NCBI RefSeq assembly: GCF_022637555.1
Contig: NZ_CP093342.1
Span: forward strand, 992,001 to 1,056,000
From: Microbacterium sp. H1-D42
Lineage (GTDB): Bacteria; Actinomycetota; Actinomycetes; Actinomycetales; Microbacteriaceae
Reading direction: 5' to 3'
Length of the DNA: 64,000 nt
The position numbers and the translations under genes are program-made. Shown here one piece after another: positions 28,457 to 38,612 of the stretch; position 1 is the stretch's first letter; every line of letters starts with the position of its first letter. The notes under the pieces are model-generated. The model made no database searches. It was not told the origin of the DNA and worked only from the letters and a program-made list of their open reading frames with translations.

Positions 28457-28529
28457 GCCGACTTGGCGCAATTGGTAGCGCACCGTACTTGTAATACGGG
28501 GGTTACGGGTTCGAGTCCCGTAGTCGGCT
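28457..28529 (+). tRNA. tRNA-Thr (anticodon TGT)
   Basis: A 73-nt cloverleaf: acceptor GCCGACT/AGTCGGC, anticodon stem CCGTA/TACGG with loop CTTGTAA, and T-arm ACGGG TTCGAGT CCCGT. CCA is not encoded. Reads ACA and, by wobble, other Thr codons. Confidence 0.96.
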
Positions 28530-28537
28530 CAGACGAA

Positions 28538-28576
28538 GAACGGCCCGCGTCCCGGAATCGGGGACGCGGGCCGTTC
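28538..28576. terminator. Terminator after tRNA-Thr, shared with SRAP gene
   Basis: A perfect 16-bp stem (28538-28553 with 28561-28576) with a 7-nt loop lies 8 bp after the tRNA and 5 bp before the end of the convergent SRAP gene. Confidence 0.88.
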
Positions 28577-28581
28577 TCGCA

Positions 28582-29235
28582 TCAGAACAGCATCCCGTCG
28601 CCCTTGTCGTCTGCGCGGCTGGCGGCGGTGACCCGCTCGTCGAGGCTCTCGGCGGCGAGCAGCGCCTCATCGATGAGCTCGCGGTTCGGGTCTCCGGTCA
28701 GCCAGTCGGCGGCGAAAGCGGTGGGGATGAGCACTGGCATCCGATCGTGGATGCCGGCGAGATGAGCCGGTGCGGGGCGCATCACGATCGAGTAGCAGGT
28801 CGTCCATTCGCCGTCGGGCGTGCGGCCGCGCTGGGTCACTGCTGCCATGCCGAACAGGACTCCGGCGCCCAGTCCGAACTCGTGCCACACCCGGCTCGGC
28901 TTCTGCATCTCGAACCAGCCGGTCGAGGGGACGAGCGCGCGCGTGCGCAGCCCACCTGGGCGATTCTGCAGCCGCTCTGAGCGGGTGTTGATCGACGGGA
29001 ACTTCGCCGGCTGCCCATCGACGAGATACCCCCACCAGGCAGGTTCGAGCTGGGCGGCGCCGTCGACAGCTGTCACCAGGGGATTCAGATTGCGCAGGTT
29101 CTTGCCGGTGGGACGCAGAGTCTCGCCGGCATTCTGCTGCGCCCACGAGCGCAGCCCTTCCAGCATCGCCTCGTCGGCCTCGGCCAGCAGCTCTGCATCG
29201 GTGAACCGAGGATCCAGCCCGTAGCTCGCGCACAT
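28582..29235 (-). CDS. SOS response-associated peptidase (SRAP/HMCES/YedK)
   Basis: A 217-residue SRAP protein that forms a thiazolidine crosslink to abasic sites in single-stranded DNA. Cys2 (MCASYGL), the catalytic residue after Met removal, is intact; the Asn of the active site lies in the segment NLNPLVTAVDG-like region and the Glu-His pair in STGWFEMQ and GIHDRMPVLI. The start at 29235 is required to expose Cys2 and is supported by -10 TACGCT (29242-29247) six bases upstream; longer versions in the frame are wrong. Confidence 0.92.
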   Translation of the reverse strand: MCASYGLDPRFTDAELLAEADEAMLEGLRSWAQQNAGETLRPTGKNLRNLNPLVTAVDGAAQLEPAWWGYLVDGQPAKFPSINTRSERLQNRPGGLRTRALVPSTGWFEMQKPSRVWHEFGLGAGVLFGMAAVTQRGRTPDGEWTTCYSIVMRPAPAHLAGIHDRMPVLIPTAFAADWLTGDPNRELIDEALLAAESLDERVTAASRADDKGDGMLF

Positions 29236-29297
29236 GCGCCCAGCGTAATCCGACCCACCGACGTTCGGTCCCCCGCGGCTCGGGTAGCGTTGCAAGG

Positions 29298-30233
29298 ATG
29301 ACCGAGACGCGCCACCTCCCCACCGGGATCGCTCTCGGCGGCGCCGTCGCCATCGGCGCCATGACCGCCATTCAGGCACGCATCAACGGGGTGCTCGGCG
29401 TGCGTCTCGACGACGGGATCGTGGCCGGACTCATCTCATTCAGCGTGGGGCTGGTGGTGCTGATCATCGTCATGCCGCTGATCCCGTCCGCACGTGCAGG
29501 CGCGCGGCGCCTGGTCACCGGCATCCGATCACGCAGGATCCCGTTCTGGATGCTGCTTGGTGGCACCTGCGGGGCGCTCACCGTCTCGACTCAAGGGCTC
29601 GTCGCCGGCGTGCTCGGCGTCTCGCTGTTCACCGTCGGCGTGGTCGCGGGGCAGACCCTGCACGGCCTGCTGCTTGACCGCATCGGCTTCGGACCGTCTG
29701 GCGTGGTCGCGGTGACGACCGGACGCGTGATCGGGGGACTGCTCGCGCTCGTGGCCGTCGCCATCTCGCTTGGCGGTGACGTGCTGGCGAGTGCGCCGGT
29801 GTGGCTGCTGGTGCTGCCGTTCCTGGCTGGAGCCGGCATCGCCTGGCAGTCAGGCGCCAACGGCCGCCTTGCCCGTGCCACAGCATCGCCGATCACAGCG
29901 ACGCTGATGAGCTTCATCGCCGGCACGACGGTGCTGATCATCGCCGCCGGCATCAGCGTCGCCGTGAAGGGGATGCCCCAGGCGCTGCCGACCGAGCCGT
30001 GGCTCTACATCGGCGGGCTGCTCGGATTCGTCTACATCCTGCTTGGGGCGTGGCTCGTCCCGCACACCGGGGTGCTGCTGCTGGGTCTCGGCAGCGTGCT
30101 CGGCCAGCTGGTCACGTCGATCGTGATCGACCTCATCTGGCCGGTGGATGCGGCGCCCGCGCTGTGGCAGCTCATCGCGATGGTCGTCGTCGCCGTGGCA
30201 TCCGTCGTCGTCGCCCTGCCGCGTCGGCGCTGA
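29298..30233 (+). CDS. DMT-superfamily transporter, YdcZ/DUF606 duplication
   Basis: A 311-residue membrane protein with ten predicted helices built from two YdcZ (DUF606) repeats, each starting with a pattern like QARINGVLG / WQSGANGRLAR. Substrate unknown; the superfamily exports metabolites or drugs. A -10 TAGCGT (29285-29290) lies seven bases before the ATG, and the gene is divergent from the SRAP gene. Its stop codon abuts the stop of the convergent nitroreductase gene. Confidence 0.85.
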   Translation: MTETRHLPTGIALGGAVAIGAMTAIQARINGVLGVRLDDGIVAGLISFSVGLVVLIIVMPLIPSARAGARRLVTGIRSRRIPFWMLLGGTCGALTVSTQGLVAGVLGVSLFTVGVVAGQTLHGLLLDRIGFGPSGVVAVTTGRVIGGLLALVAVAISLGGDVLASAPVWLLVLPFLAGAGIAWQSGANGRLARATASPITATLMSFIAGTTVLIIAAGISVAVKGMPQALPTEPWLYIGGLLGFVYILLGAWLVPHTGVLLLGLGSVLGQLVTSIVIDLIWPVDAAPALWQLIAMVVVAVASVVVALPRRR

Positions 30234-30875
30234 TCAGCCCTTCTTGGACTTGCGCTTCTTGTCGTTCTTGGACTTCTTGTCCTTCTTCGCCTTCTTGGGC
30301 TTGACCTGCTCCACGGCCGCGTGCGCCGTCTCGGGCGCCGCCTCCGGCATCCGACTCAGCACTTCGCCGACGTCCAGCGGCTTGCGCCGGCCGGGTGTCT
30401 TGCCCGCAGGCCTGCCACCGACGTAGAGCCACCCCAGCAGCTCTTCGTTCGCCGCCAGCCCATGCGCTTTCGACACGGCCTCCGATCGGGTGAGGCCGCC
30501 GGTGCGCCAGATGACGCCCCAGCCCGCCTCGTCCAGCAGCAGGCTGAGCATGTGCGCGACGCCGGATGCCACTGCCTCCTGCTCCCAGTGCGGCACCTTC
30601 TCGCTCTTGCGATACGACGCGACGACGGCGATCAGCAGCGGAGCGCGCAGCGGCTTGCTTGACGGCTTGTCGTCGCCGGCCGCCTTCGCGAGGGCGTAGC
30701 CGAGCAGCAGACGGTCATCGCCGCGCAGCTCGATCAATCGCCAGGGGCGCAGCGAGGAATGGTCGGCCACTCGCCCGGCAGCCGCGACCAGCGTGTCGAG
30801 CTGCTCACTCGTCGGGGCGTCGTCGGTGACCTTAGACCACGAGGTGCGCCGCAGAACGGCGTCGAGTGCGCTCAC
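30234..30875 (-). CDS. Nitroreductase family protein with Lys-rich tail
   Basis: A 213-residue FMN-dependent nitroreductase-like protein (SLRPWRLIELRGDD, then LLLDEAGWGVIWRTGG). It is followed by a Lys/Ser-rich tail of about 25 residues (KPKKAKKDKKSKNDKKRK-like) that looks disordered and nucleic-acid binding. The GTG at 30875 overlaps the msrB stop by 4 bp, which fixes the start; the frame extends upstream within msrB as a shadow. Probable operon msrB-nitroreductase, both redox functions. Confidence 0.85.
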   Translation of the reverse strand: MSALDAVLRRTSWSKVTDDAPTSEQLDTLVAAAGRVADHSSLRPWRLIELRGDDRLLLGYALAKAAGDDKPSSKPLRAPLLIAVVASYRKSEKVPHWEQEAVASGVAHMLSLLLDEAGWGVIWRTGGLTRSEAVSKAHGLAANEELLGWLYVGGRPAGKTPGRRKPLDVGEVLSRMPEAAPETAHAAVEQVKPKKAKKDKKSKNDKKRKSKKG

Positions 30876-31273
30876 TTGTCGGGCGTGAAGGTCAGCGCCA
30901 GCGAGTTCATGCAGTACCGGTCGCCGGTGGGGGTGCCGAATCCATCGGGGAAGACATGGCCGAGGTGCGAGCCGCATACCGCGCACCGCACTTCGGTGCG
31001 GACCATGCCCAGCGTGTTGTCCTCGATCAGCTCGACCGCCTCCGGGCGCACCGATTCGTAGAAGCTCGGCCAGCCGCAGCCAGAGTCGAACTTCGTACCG
31101 CTCTGGAACAGCTCAGCCCCGCATGCACCGCAGTTGTAGAGGCCGGACCGCTTCTCGTCGAGCAGCTCACCCGTCCAGGCGCGCTCGGTCGCGGCCGTGC
31201 GCAGCACCGCGTACTGGTCATCTCCGAGTTCGGTCCGCCACTCGGCTTCGGTCTTGTTCACCTTGTACGACAT
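30872..31273 (-). CDS. msrB: Peptide-methionine (R)-S-oxide reductase MsrB
   Basis: A 133-residue enzyme reducing methionine R-sulfoxide. Two zinc CxxC pairs are visible (NCGACGAELF and CAVCGSHLGHVF), and the catalytic Cys is in DRYCMNSLAL near the C-terminus, with GCGWPSFYE also conserved. The ATG lies inside a 15-bp perfect inverted repeat shared with the divergent DUF2332 gene. Confidence 0.96.
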   Translation of the reverse strand: MSYKVNKTEAEWRTELGDDQYAVLRTAATERAWTGELLDEKRSGLYNCGACGAELFQSGTKFDSGCGWPSFYESVRPEAVELIEDNTLGMVRTEVRCAVCGSHLGHVFPDGFGTPTGDRYCMNSLALTFTPDK

Positions 31274-31343
31274 GTCTCCATTCTCGCGCGTTCCGGTGGC
31301 ATCGGGGTCGGTGAGAATTCGAGTCGGTGAGAATGGAGACATG
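31271..31343. repeat. Perfect 15-bp inverted repeat covering two divergent start codons
   Basis: 31271-31285 is the exact reverse complement of 31329-31343. Each arm contains GGAGA, one spacer base and the ATG of one of the divergent genes (msrB and the DUF2332 gene), leaving 43 bp in the middle. It may be a symmetric operator or simply shared translation-start sequence. Confidence 0.7.
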
Positions 31344-32333
31344 ATGGATGCCGTGCGAGAGCGCTTCGACCGGTTCGCGCGAGAAGAGGCGCCGGGGCGC
31401 AGCGACACGTACGCCGAGTGGGCCGCCGGCATCGCGTCGGATGCCGAGCTGCAGGACCTGCTGAGCCGGATCAGCCCGCAGCACCGGCAGCCGCCCCTGG
31501 TGTTCGCCGTCAGCCGGATTCTCGGTGCGCCGCTCGGCGCCTATGCGCGTTGGCGTGCGTTCGCGCTCGCCAACGCTGCCGAGCTGATCGCAGAGTGCGA
31601 GCGCCGCACCGTGCAGGCCAACGAGCCGCTGCGGCTGGCCGCACTGCTGCCGGCACTCAGCCAGATCGACGGGCCGGTCGCGCTGCTCGAGCTCGGCGCC
31701 GCCGCAGGCCTGTGCCTGTATCCGGACAGGTACTCGTACCGTGTCGTCGACGAGCACGAGGCGGAACGGCTGCGCCTCGATCCGGCTGACGGGCCGTCGA
31801 CGGTGGTGCTGACCAGCGTCGTGCGCGGACCGATTCCGGTACTGCGGATGCCCGAGATCGTGTGGCGCGCAGGCATCGACCTCGCCCCGGTCGATGTGCG
31901 ATCAGCCGCAGACCGGGCCTGGATGGATGCCCTGATCTGGCCGGGGGAGCGGGAGAGGGCGGCGCGGATCACCGCCGCCGCGGACATCGTCGCTGCTGAC
32001 CCGCCGCGGCTGATCGCCGGAGACGTCGCCGAGCGGCTGGACGAGCTCGTGGCATCCGCGCCCCGCGACGCGACGCTCGTCATCACCACGCCAGGAGTTC
32101 TGGTGTACCTGCCGCGAGCCCACCGGCAGGCGCTGATCGACCGCATCCGCGCCCTGGACGCGCGATGGATCACGATCGACCAGCCCGGCCTGCACGACGG
32201 ATGGCAGCCGCCCCTCGACGCTGTAGCCTTCGCCGGCTTCGCCGTCGCGCTCGACGGGCGGGTGTGCGCTGATGCCGATCCACTCGGGCGATGGTGGGAG
32301 TGGCGCGGCGGCGACCGCACTGCGTCCGCGTAG
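31341..32333 (+). CDS. DUF2332 domain protein
   Basis: A 330-residue member of DUF2332, a family common in actinobacteria and distantly like SAM-dependent methyltransferases; LLELGAAAGLCLYPDRY near residue 115 resembles a motif I glycine-rich loop. I cannot name a substrate. ATGs at 31341 and 31344 are both possible; GGAGA lies just upstream. The last codon overlaps the -10 hexamer of the next gene. Confidence 0.82.
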   Translation: MMDAVRERFDRFAREEAPGRSDTYAEWAAGIASDAELQDLLSRISPQHRQPPLVFAVSRILGAPLGAYARWRAFALANAAELIAECERRTVQANEPLRLAALLPALSQIDGPVALLELGAAAGLCLYPDRYSYRVVDEHEAERLRLDPADGPSTVVLTSVVRGPIPVLRMPEIVWRAGIDLAPVDVRSAADRAWMDALIWPGERERAARITAAADIVAADPPRLIAGDVAERLDELVASAPRDATLVITTPGVLVYLPRAHRQALIDRIRALDARWITIDQPGLHDGWQPPLDAVAFAGFAVALDGRVCADADPLGRWWEWRGGDRTASA

Positions 32334-32342
32334 CCTGAAGCC

Positions 32343-32600
32343 ATGCTCGGGGACCTCACTGATCGCGATCGCGCGATCCTGACGCTGGAAGCGGCATGGC
32401 CGCGGCACGGCGGCATGAAGGAGGAGACGATCCGCGAGAAGCTCGGCATGAGCCCTGCACGCTACTACCAGCTGCTCGGGCGCCTGATCGAGACCGAGCA
32501 GGCGCTGCAGTTCGATCCGCTGCTGGTGCGTCGGCTGCGACGGCTTCGCGATGCCAGAGGCGCGCAGCGCACGGCACGGATGCGCGGCTTCGTCGGCTGA
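32343..32600 (+). CDS. DUF3263 protein, probable small DNA-binding regulator
   Basis: An 85-residue DUF3263 protein (DRDRAILTLEAAWPRHGGMKEETIREKLGMSPARYYQLL), which reads as a helix-turn-helix. A -10 TAGCCT (32331-32336), overlapping the upstream stop codon, lies six bases before the ATG, so it has its own leaderless promoter. In other actinobacteria DUF3263 genes sit directly upstream of LytR_C proteins, as here. Confidence 0.88.
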   Translation: MLGDLTDRDRAILTLEAAWPRHGGMKEETIREKLGMSPARYYQLLGRLIETEQALQFDPLLVRRLRRLRDARGAQRTARMRGFVG

Positions 32601-32663
32601 GCGGCACGCGCGACGGACGCTGCTCCGTGCGGATTCACGGAATGCGCCCGCTAGCATCGAGGG

Positions 32664-33254
32664 GTGTCTAAGCCCCCACAGGACCGTTTCGACGACATCC
32701 CCCGCACCTCAGGACGTGTCGGCGCGCACCGCGCCGAGCAGCCGGGGATGAACGGGCTGGTCGTGCTGCTCTGGTCCGCGGCCGTTGCACTGGTGCTCAT
32801 CGTCGGCGGAATCTTCATCTCGCTGGTGATGATGGACCGCATCTCGTTCTCACCCGAATCGCAGCCGCCTGCACCCCAGCAGACGCAGGGGACCGACCCC
32901 AAGATCGACACCTCGTACCGGGTGCTCATCCTGAACGCGACGCCCGAGGAGGGGCTCGTGGTCGAGGCCCGCGACGCGCTGCTCGCGGAGGGCTGGCCGG
33001 CCGATGGCGTGTTCGGCAGTGAGGGATCAAGCCAGGAGTTCGACAAGACGACGGTGTTCTACGTCGACAAGGCCGATGAGGCCGCCGCCCTCGGAGTGGC
33101 TGAGGTTCTCGGTGGCGCAGAGGTGCAGCAGAGCGATTTCTACGCCGATCTCAACGACAGCGAGCAGCCGCAGCTCACCGTGGTGATAGGCCTCGACCGT
33201 GTCACCGACGCCACTCCCAAGGCGGAGGACACCGAGGAGGCGCCCGCGGAGTGA
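32664..33254 (+). CDS. LytR C-terminal domain membrane protein
   Basis: A 196-residue protein with a cytoplasmic N-terminus, one membrane helix (about 31-54) and an extracellular LytR_C domain (YRVLILNATPEEGLVVEARDAL to DFYADLN...LTVVIGLD). The acidic C-terminus is disordered. A role in the cell envelope is likely, but it lacks the LCP phosphotransferase domain. GTG start with -10 TAGCAT (32652-32657) six bases upstream. GroEL with its CIRCE sites follows. Confidence 0.87.
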   Translation: MSKPPQDRFDDIPRTSGRVGAHRAEQPGMNGLVVLLWSAAVALVLIVGGIFISLVMMDRISFSPESQPPAPQQTQGTDPKIDTSYRVLILNATPEEGLVVEARDALLAEGWPADGVFGSEGSSQEFDKTTVFYVDKADEAAALGVAEVLGGAEVQQSDFYADLNDSEQPQLTVVIGLDRVTDATPKAEDTEEAPAE

Positions 33255-33285
33255 TCCGCGCTCGGCGAACAGCCCTCCCCGGCGG

Positions 33286-33312
33286 CTTGCACTCTCATGG
33301 GTCGAGTGCCAA
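33286..33312. promoter_or_regulatory. Degenerate CIRCE operator (HrcA site), distal
   Basis: CTTGCACTC-N9-GAGTGCCAA matches CIRCE (TTAGCACTC-N9-GAGTGCTAA) at 15 of 18 arm positions and lies exactly 35 bp upstream of the perfect copy. Confidence 0.7.
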
Positions 33313-33320
33313 ACTGGGTG

Positions 33321-33347
33321 TTAGCACTCGAACACTCTGAGTGCTAA
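33321..33347. promoter_or_regulatory. Perfect CIRCE operator (HrcA site)
   Basis: TTAGCACTC-N9-GAGTGCTAA lies 36 bp upstream of groEL. HrcA repressor binding here gives heat-shock control. Confidence 0.97.
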
Positions 33348-35000
<1,653 letters not shown>

Positions 35001-35025
35001 CCTGATCAGAAGTCATCGGCTCAGA

Positions 35026-35060
35026 CAGAACGCCCCCTGCATCTTGCAGGGGGCGTTCTG
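35026..35060. terminator. Bidirectional terminator after groEL
   Basis: A perfect 16-bp stem (35026-35041 with 35045-35060) with a 3-nt loop lies between the convergent groEL and WXG100 genes. Confidence 0.88.
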
Positions 35061-35069
35061 CGTGTGCCC

Positions 35070-35357
35070 TCAGCGGAACAGGCTGGCCGAGTACTGGTCG
35101 GCGTCGGCGTACTGGCTCGCGGCCGAGCCGAGGGCCGTGCTGATGGAAGCGAGCACCTGCTCGACGTGCATCTGCGCACCGCGCCACTGCTCGCCGCATT
35201 GCTGGAACGCGTTCGAAGCGGTGCCAGTCCAGGTGGACTGCAGCTGTGTCAACTGCGCCATCAGAGCGGTGGACTCACTCTGCAGACGTTCCATGGTCGC
35301 GCGTGCGGCGCCGTGCGCCGCGTGGACCGCATCGGTGTCGACGGTGAAGACGGACAT
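35070..35357 (-). CDS. WXG100 family protein (ESAT-6-like)
   Basis: A 95-residue two-helix protein with the turn motif W-T-G (LQSTWTGTASNAF) in the middle, the WXG100 hallmark. Such proteins are usually secreted by type VII (ESX) systems as dimers, but no ESX gene (EccC, partner WXG) is in the window, so it may be an orphan substrate or act in the cell. The start has an AGGAGA-like site upstream. Confidence 0.9.
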   Translation of the reverse strand: MSVFTVDTDAVHAAHGAARATMERLQSESTALMAQLTQLQSTWTGTASNAFQQCGEQWRGAQMHVEQVLASISTALGSAASQYADADQYSASLFR

Positions 35358-35474
35358 GGGGTTCTCCTCTCAACGGGCTTCCGACTCTAGAAGCGCGGCG
35401 CGGTCGCGAGGATGCCGATTGTCGGTGTCCGTGGACAACTCGAGCTTGGAAGGAACTGTGCAGGACGACTGCGG

Positions 35475-37196
35475 TCAGAGCTCGAGGCGCTCCAGCGGCT
35501 GGGTCTCTTCGAGCAGGTGCGCCGGCGTCGCCTGCGGAGGGGCCAGAGGCAGCGAAACGATGAAGGTCGCGCCTCCGCCAGGTGTCTCGTCCACTCGCAC
35601 CGAGCCGTTCAGCGACTCGATGATGGATGCCACGATCGCCAGCCCCAGGCCCGAACCGCCGGTCTCGCGTGCGCGGGAGGTGTCGGCGCGCCAGAACCGC
35701 TCGAAGATGTGCTCGCGGATCTGCGGGGGGATGCCCTCGCCGTGATCGACCACGGCGATCGTGCCGACGCCGCGGCGACGATCTGAACCGACGACGATCT
35801 CGATCGGCGCATCGTGCGATGAGAATCGCCGCGCGTTCCCGAGCAGGTTGGTGACCACCTGACGAACCTTGTTGTCCTCGCCGAGCACGATCGGGGGCGT
35901 CCGCACCGGGGCGTCAGTGGCCTCGGTGAAGTCGATTGAGGGCACGTCCTCGCCTGATGGCGTCGGCTTCGGGCGCCGACGCAGTCGCGACAGGGCCCCC
36001 GCGGCGCGACCAGGTGCGGGCATGGAGGCGGTCGGTGCGGGGCCGGCCGGCCGGCGAGTGCGCGATTCGGCGGGATCATCGACCGTGGTGTCGATCACGG
36101 TGATCTTTCGCGCCGGCGCGGCGACGCGCACATCGAGCGCTGCGTCGCGGGCGATCGGGCGCAGGTCCAGCGGCTCGATCTGCAGCTCGCGAGAGCGCTC
36201 CTCGTCGAGCCGTGCGAGTGCGAGCAGGTCCTCGACGAGCACGCCCATGCGGATCGCCTCCTTCTCGATGCGCTCCATCGCTCTGGCGGTGTCCTCCTCG
36301 CCGTGGATCGCGCCCATGCGGTACAGCTCGGCGTAACCGCGGACGCTGACCAGGGGAGTACGCAGCTCATGGCTGGCGTCGCCGATGAACCGCCGCATGT
36401 TCTGCACGGTGCGGTCCCGCTGCGCGATGGAGCGGTCCACCCGGTCGAGCATGGTGTTGATCGCCGCGTTGAGGCGTCCCACCTCGGTGGTCGGCTCGAG
36501 GTCGGTCAGGCGCTGACTGAAGTCGCCTGCCGCGATCGCCATCGCTGTCGACTCCACGTGACCGAGTCGTCGGAATGTCAGGGTGACGAGAACTCTCGTC
36601 AGCAGAGCGGCCAGCAGGATCGTGACAAGGGCGACGGTCGTGTACACCGCGAAGTAGGTGCCGACGATGCGGTCGGCCTCTTCCAAGGGCAGCGCGACGA
36701 CCTGCACGTACAGGCTGTTCTGCGCGCTCTGGGCGGGCTGCGGTGACACCGCGGCATGGAACTCCACGCCGTCCGGGCCGTCAAGCGGAATGACCTGATC
36801 CTCTTTGGCCTTGGCCTGCTGCAGGGTGAAGGTCGCAGGGAATGTCGGGCGGCGCTCGGCTGACTGCCCGCCCGCCTCGGTGATGAGGGTGCCGTCGGTC
36901 TGATAGAACGCCACCACGAAGTCGGTCGACCGCGGTGCGTCGGCGGCGGGCTCGAAGATCAACTGCCCGTCATCACCTGCGGACACGTCGAAGAAGCGCT
37001 CGGCCTGCCCTGTCGTCGCCAGTGCCGGCAGCTGCGCGTCGATGTTGTTGATCATCGCGTTGCGCAGGATCGGCACAGTGCCGATCCCGGCGATCACCAG
37101 GCCAAGAGCGAGCACCGCCACGGTGACGCCGGTGACCTTGGCGCGCAAGCTGATCCGCCGCCACCACAGGGTGACGGAGTCAGATCTTTTCGCCAT
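35475..37196 (-). CDS. Sensor histidine kinase (TrcS/PrrB-like)
   Basis: A 573-residue kinase: membrane helix (about 18-42), extracytoplasmic sensor (about 45-165), second helix (about 170-195), HAMP, HisKA with phospho-His in RRFIGDASHELRTPL near residue 280, and HATPase_c ending with GGSGLGLAIVASI. Between the first strand of the ATPase domain and the N box there is an insertion of about 65 residues rich in Pro, Arg and Ala (about 388-450), longer than in TrcS; it is probably a disordered loop. Paired with the downstream regulator gene at 37216, from which it is separated by 19 bp; signal unknown. Confidence 0.9.
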   Translation of the reverse strand: MAKRSDSVTLWWRRISLRAKVTGVTVAVLALGLVIAGIGTVPILRNAMINNIDAQLPALATTGQAERFFDVSAGDDGQLIFEPAADAPRSTDFVVAFYQTDGTLITEAGGQSAERRPTFPATFTLQQAKAKEDQVIPLDGPDGVEFHAAVSPQPAQSAQNSLYVQVVALPLEEADRIVGTYFAVYTTVALVTILLAALLTRVLVTLTFRRLGHVESTAMAIAAGDFSQRLTDLEPTTEVGRLNAAINTMLDRVDRSIAQRDRTVQNMRRFIGDASHELRTPLVSVRGYAELYRMGAIHGEEDTARAMERIEKEAIRMGVLVEDLLALARLDEERSRELQIEPLDLRPIARDAALDVRVAAPARKITVIDTTVDDPAESRTRRPAGPAPTASMPAPGRAAGALSRLRRRPKPTPSGEDVPSIDFTEATDAPVRTPPIVLGEDNKVRQVVTNLLGNARRFSSHDAPIEIVVGSDRRRGVGTIAVVDHGEGIPPQIREHIFERFWRADTSRARETGGSGLGLAIVASIIESLNGSVRVDETPGGGATFIVSLPLAPPQATPAHLLEETQPLERLEL

Positions 37197-37215
37197 GCCG
37201 CATCCGTCCCAGCGA

Positions 37216-37908
37216 TCAGGCGGACTTGCCGACCTTCAGCATGTAACCGAAGCCGCGCTTGGTCTGGATCACCGATTCCTCGGTGTGCGGGTCGATCTTG
37301 CGCCGCAGGTAGGAGATGTAGCTCTCCACGATGCCGGCGTCGCCGTTGAAGTCGTACTCCCACACATGGTCGAGGATCTGCGCCTTCGACAGCACGCGGT
37401 TGGGGTTCAGCATCAGGTACTTCAGCAGCTTGAACTCGGTCGGACTCAACTCGATCGGCACCTTGCCGACGAACACGTCGTGCGTGTCCTGGTCCATCGA
37501 CAGCTCTCCGGCGCGGATGAGCGACTCCTCGTCGGCCTGCATGGTGCGTCGCAGGATGGCCTGTGCACGCGCGACGATCTCATCGAGGGCGAAGGGCTTC
37601 GTGACGTAGTCATCACCGCCGGCGTTCAGACCCTCGATCTTGTCCTGGGTGTCGTCCTTGGCCGTGAGGAACAGGATGGGCGCGGTGAAGCCCGCCCCGC
37701 GCAGGCGCTTGGTCACGCTGAACCCGTTCATGTCGGGCAGCATGACATCGAGGATGATCAGGTCCGGCTCCTCTTCGAGGACCGCCGAGATGGTGGCCGC
37801 ACCGTTGGCGACCGTCCTCACCTTGAAACCGGCGAAGCTGAGACCCCGGGAGAGCAGGTCGCGGATGTTCGGTTCGTCGTCGACGACCAGAATGCGCGCA
37901 TCAGTCAT
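37216..37908 (-). CDS. OmpR-family response regulator (TrcR-like)
   Basis: A 230-residue regulator: receiver domain with DDEP acidic pair (residues 9-12), phospho-Asp in LIILDVMLPDM near 53, Lys in YVTKPFALDE; winged helix from about 130 (ELSPTEFKLLKYL; WEYDFNGDAGIVESYISYLRRK). The ATG at 37908 has a -10-like CATAAT (37915-37920) six bases upstream, so an upstream in-frame ATG is rejected. It is first in the operon with the kinase gene. Confidence 0.92.
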   Translation of the reverse strand: MTDARILVVDDEPNIRDLLSRGLSFAGFKVRTVANGAATISAVLEEEPDLIILDVMLPDMNGFSVTKRLRGAGFTAPILFLTAKDDTQDKIEGLNAGGDDYVTKPFALDEIVARAQAILRRTMQADEESLIRAGELSMDQDTHDVFVGKVPIELSPTEFKLLKYLMLNPNRVLSKAQILDHVWEYDFNGDAGIVESYISYLRRKIDPHTEESVIQTKRGFGYMLKVGKSA

Positions 37909-37967
37909 GTCCCCATTATGGTGACTTCGCCCTTGCAAGGGCTGATTGTCTTCGGTGGTGCGGCGCG

Positions 37968-38504
37968 TCAGTCGCTCAGCGCGGCATCCACCGCGCGGCT
38001 GACAACGTCCTCGACGGACGCATCGGGGTCGATCGTGGTCCGGTGCAGCAGCAGTCCGTCACAGGTCGCCATCAGGAAGACGGTATGCGTCGTCGCGAGG
38101 TCGCCTCCGAGGTCGAGCAGGATGCTGCGCACCCAGCGCTCCATGCTCTCGCGCTGCTCCCGCAGCGGCCGGGCGATGTCTTCGTCGGCTTCCAGGAACA
38201 GCGCGTAGCGCGCGCGGGTCCGTACGGCGAACGGGCCGGATTGCGCTGCGATCATGCCGGTCAACGCGGTGACGAATTCATCCCGTGTGTGGATATGCGG
38301 TGGGTCGGCGTCGCTGCGCTCCTGCTGTGCCATCCACTCGATCACGCCGGCCAGCAGGGCCGCGCGAGTGCGGAAGTGATTGGACGTCGAACCAGGGGGG
38401 AGGGCTGCGGCAGCATCCACTCTGCCGTGCGTGAGTGCGCGCACACCGTCGGTGCCCACGAGCGTCACTGCGGCGTCGAGGGCGCGATGTCGGATGCTGC
38501 TCAC
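37968..38504 (-). CDS. TetR-family transcriptional repressor
   Basis: A 178-residue TetR-type protein with the N-terminal helix-turn-helix (ALDAAVTLVGTDGVRALTHGRVDAAAALPPGSTSNHFRT, residues about 8-46) and a ligand-binding helical C-domain (TetR_C_6-like). GTG start, -10 TAGGCT (38511-38516) six bases upstream. Two 14-bp palindromes lie just beyond that promoter and before the divergent hydrolase, so it most likely represses both itself and the hydrolase. Confidence 0.9.
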   Translation of the reverse strand: MSSIRHRALDAAVTLVGTDGVRALTHGRVDAAAALPPGSTSNHFRTRAALLAGVIEWMAQQERSDADPPHIHTRDEFVTALTGMIAAQSGPFAVRTRARYALFLEADEDIARPLREQRESMERWVRSILLDLGGDLATTHTVFLMATCDGLLLHRTTIDPDASVEDVVSRAVDAALSD

Positions 38505-38520
38505 GCGACGAGCCTACGCA

Positions 38521-38557
38521 ACTATATTCATAGTGGCAATTGCACTACGAACGTAGT
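38521..38557. promoter_or_regulatory. Twin palindromic operators in the TetR-hydrolase intergenic region
   Basis: ACTATATTCATAGT (38521-38534) and ACTACGAACGTAGT (38544-38557) are both 14-bp palindromes with ACTA at one end and TAGT at the other, 23 bp apart centre to centre (about two helical turns). They are the likely binding sites of the adjacent TetR protein. Confidence 0.78.
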
Positions 38558-38612
38558 AGGGTCGACGCAGGGCCACACCGACCCCGCCAGCACAGCGTGT
38601 GGAGGTCGTATC

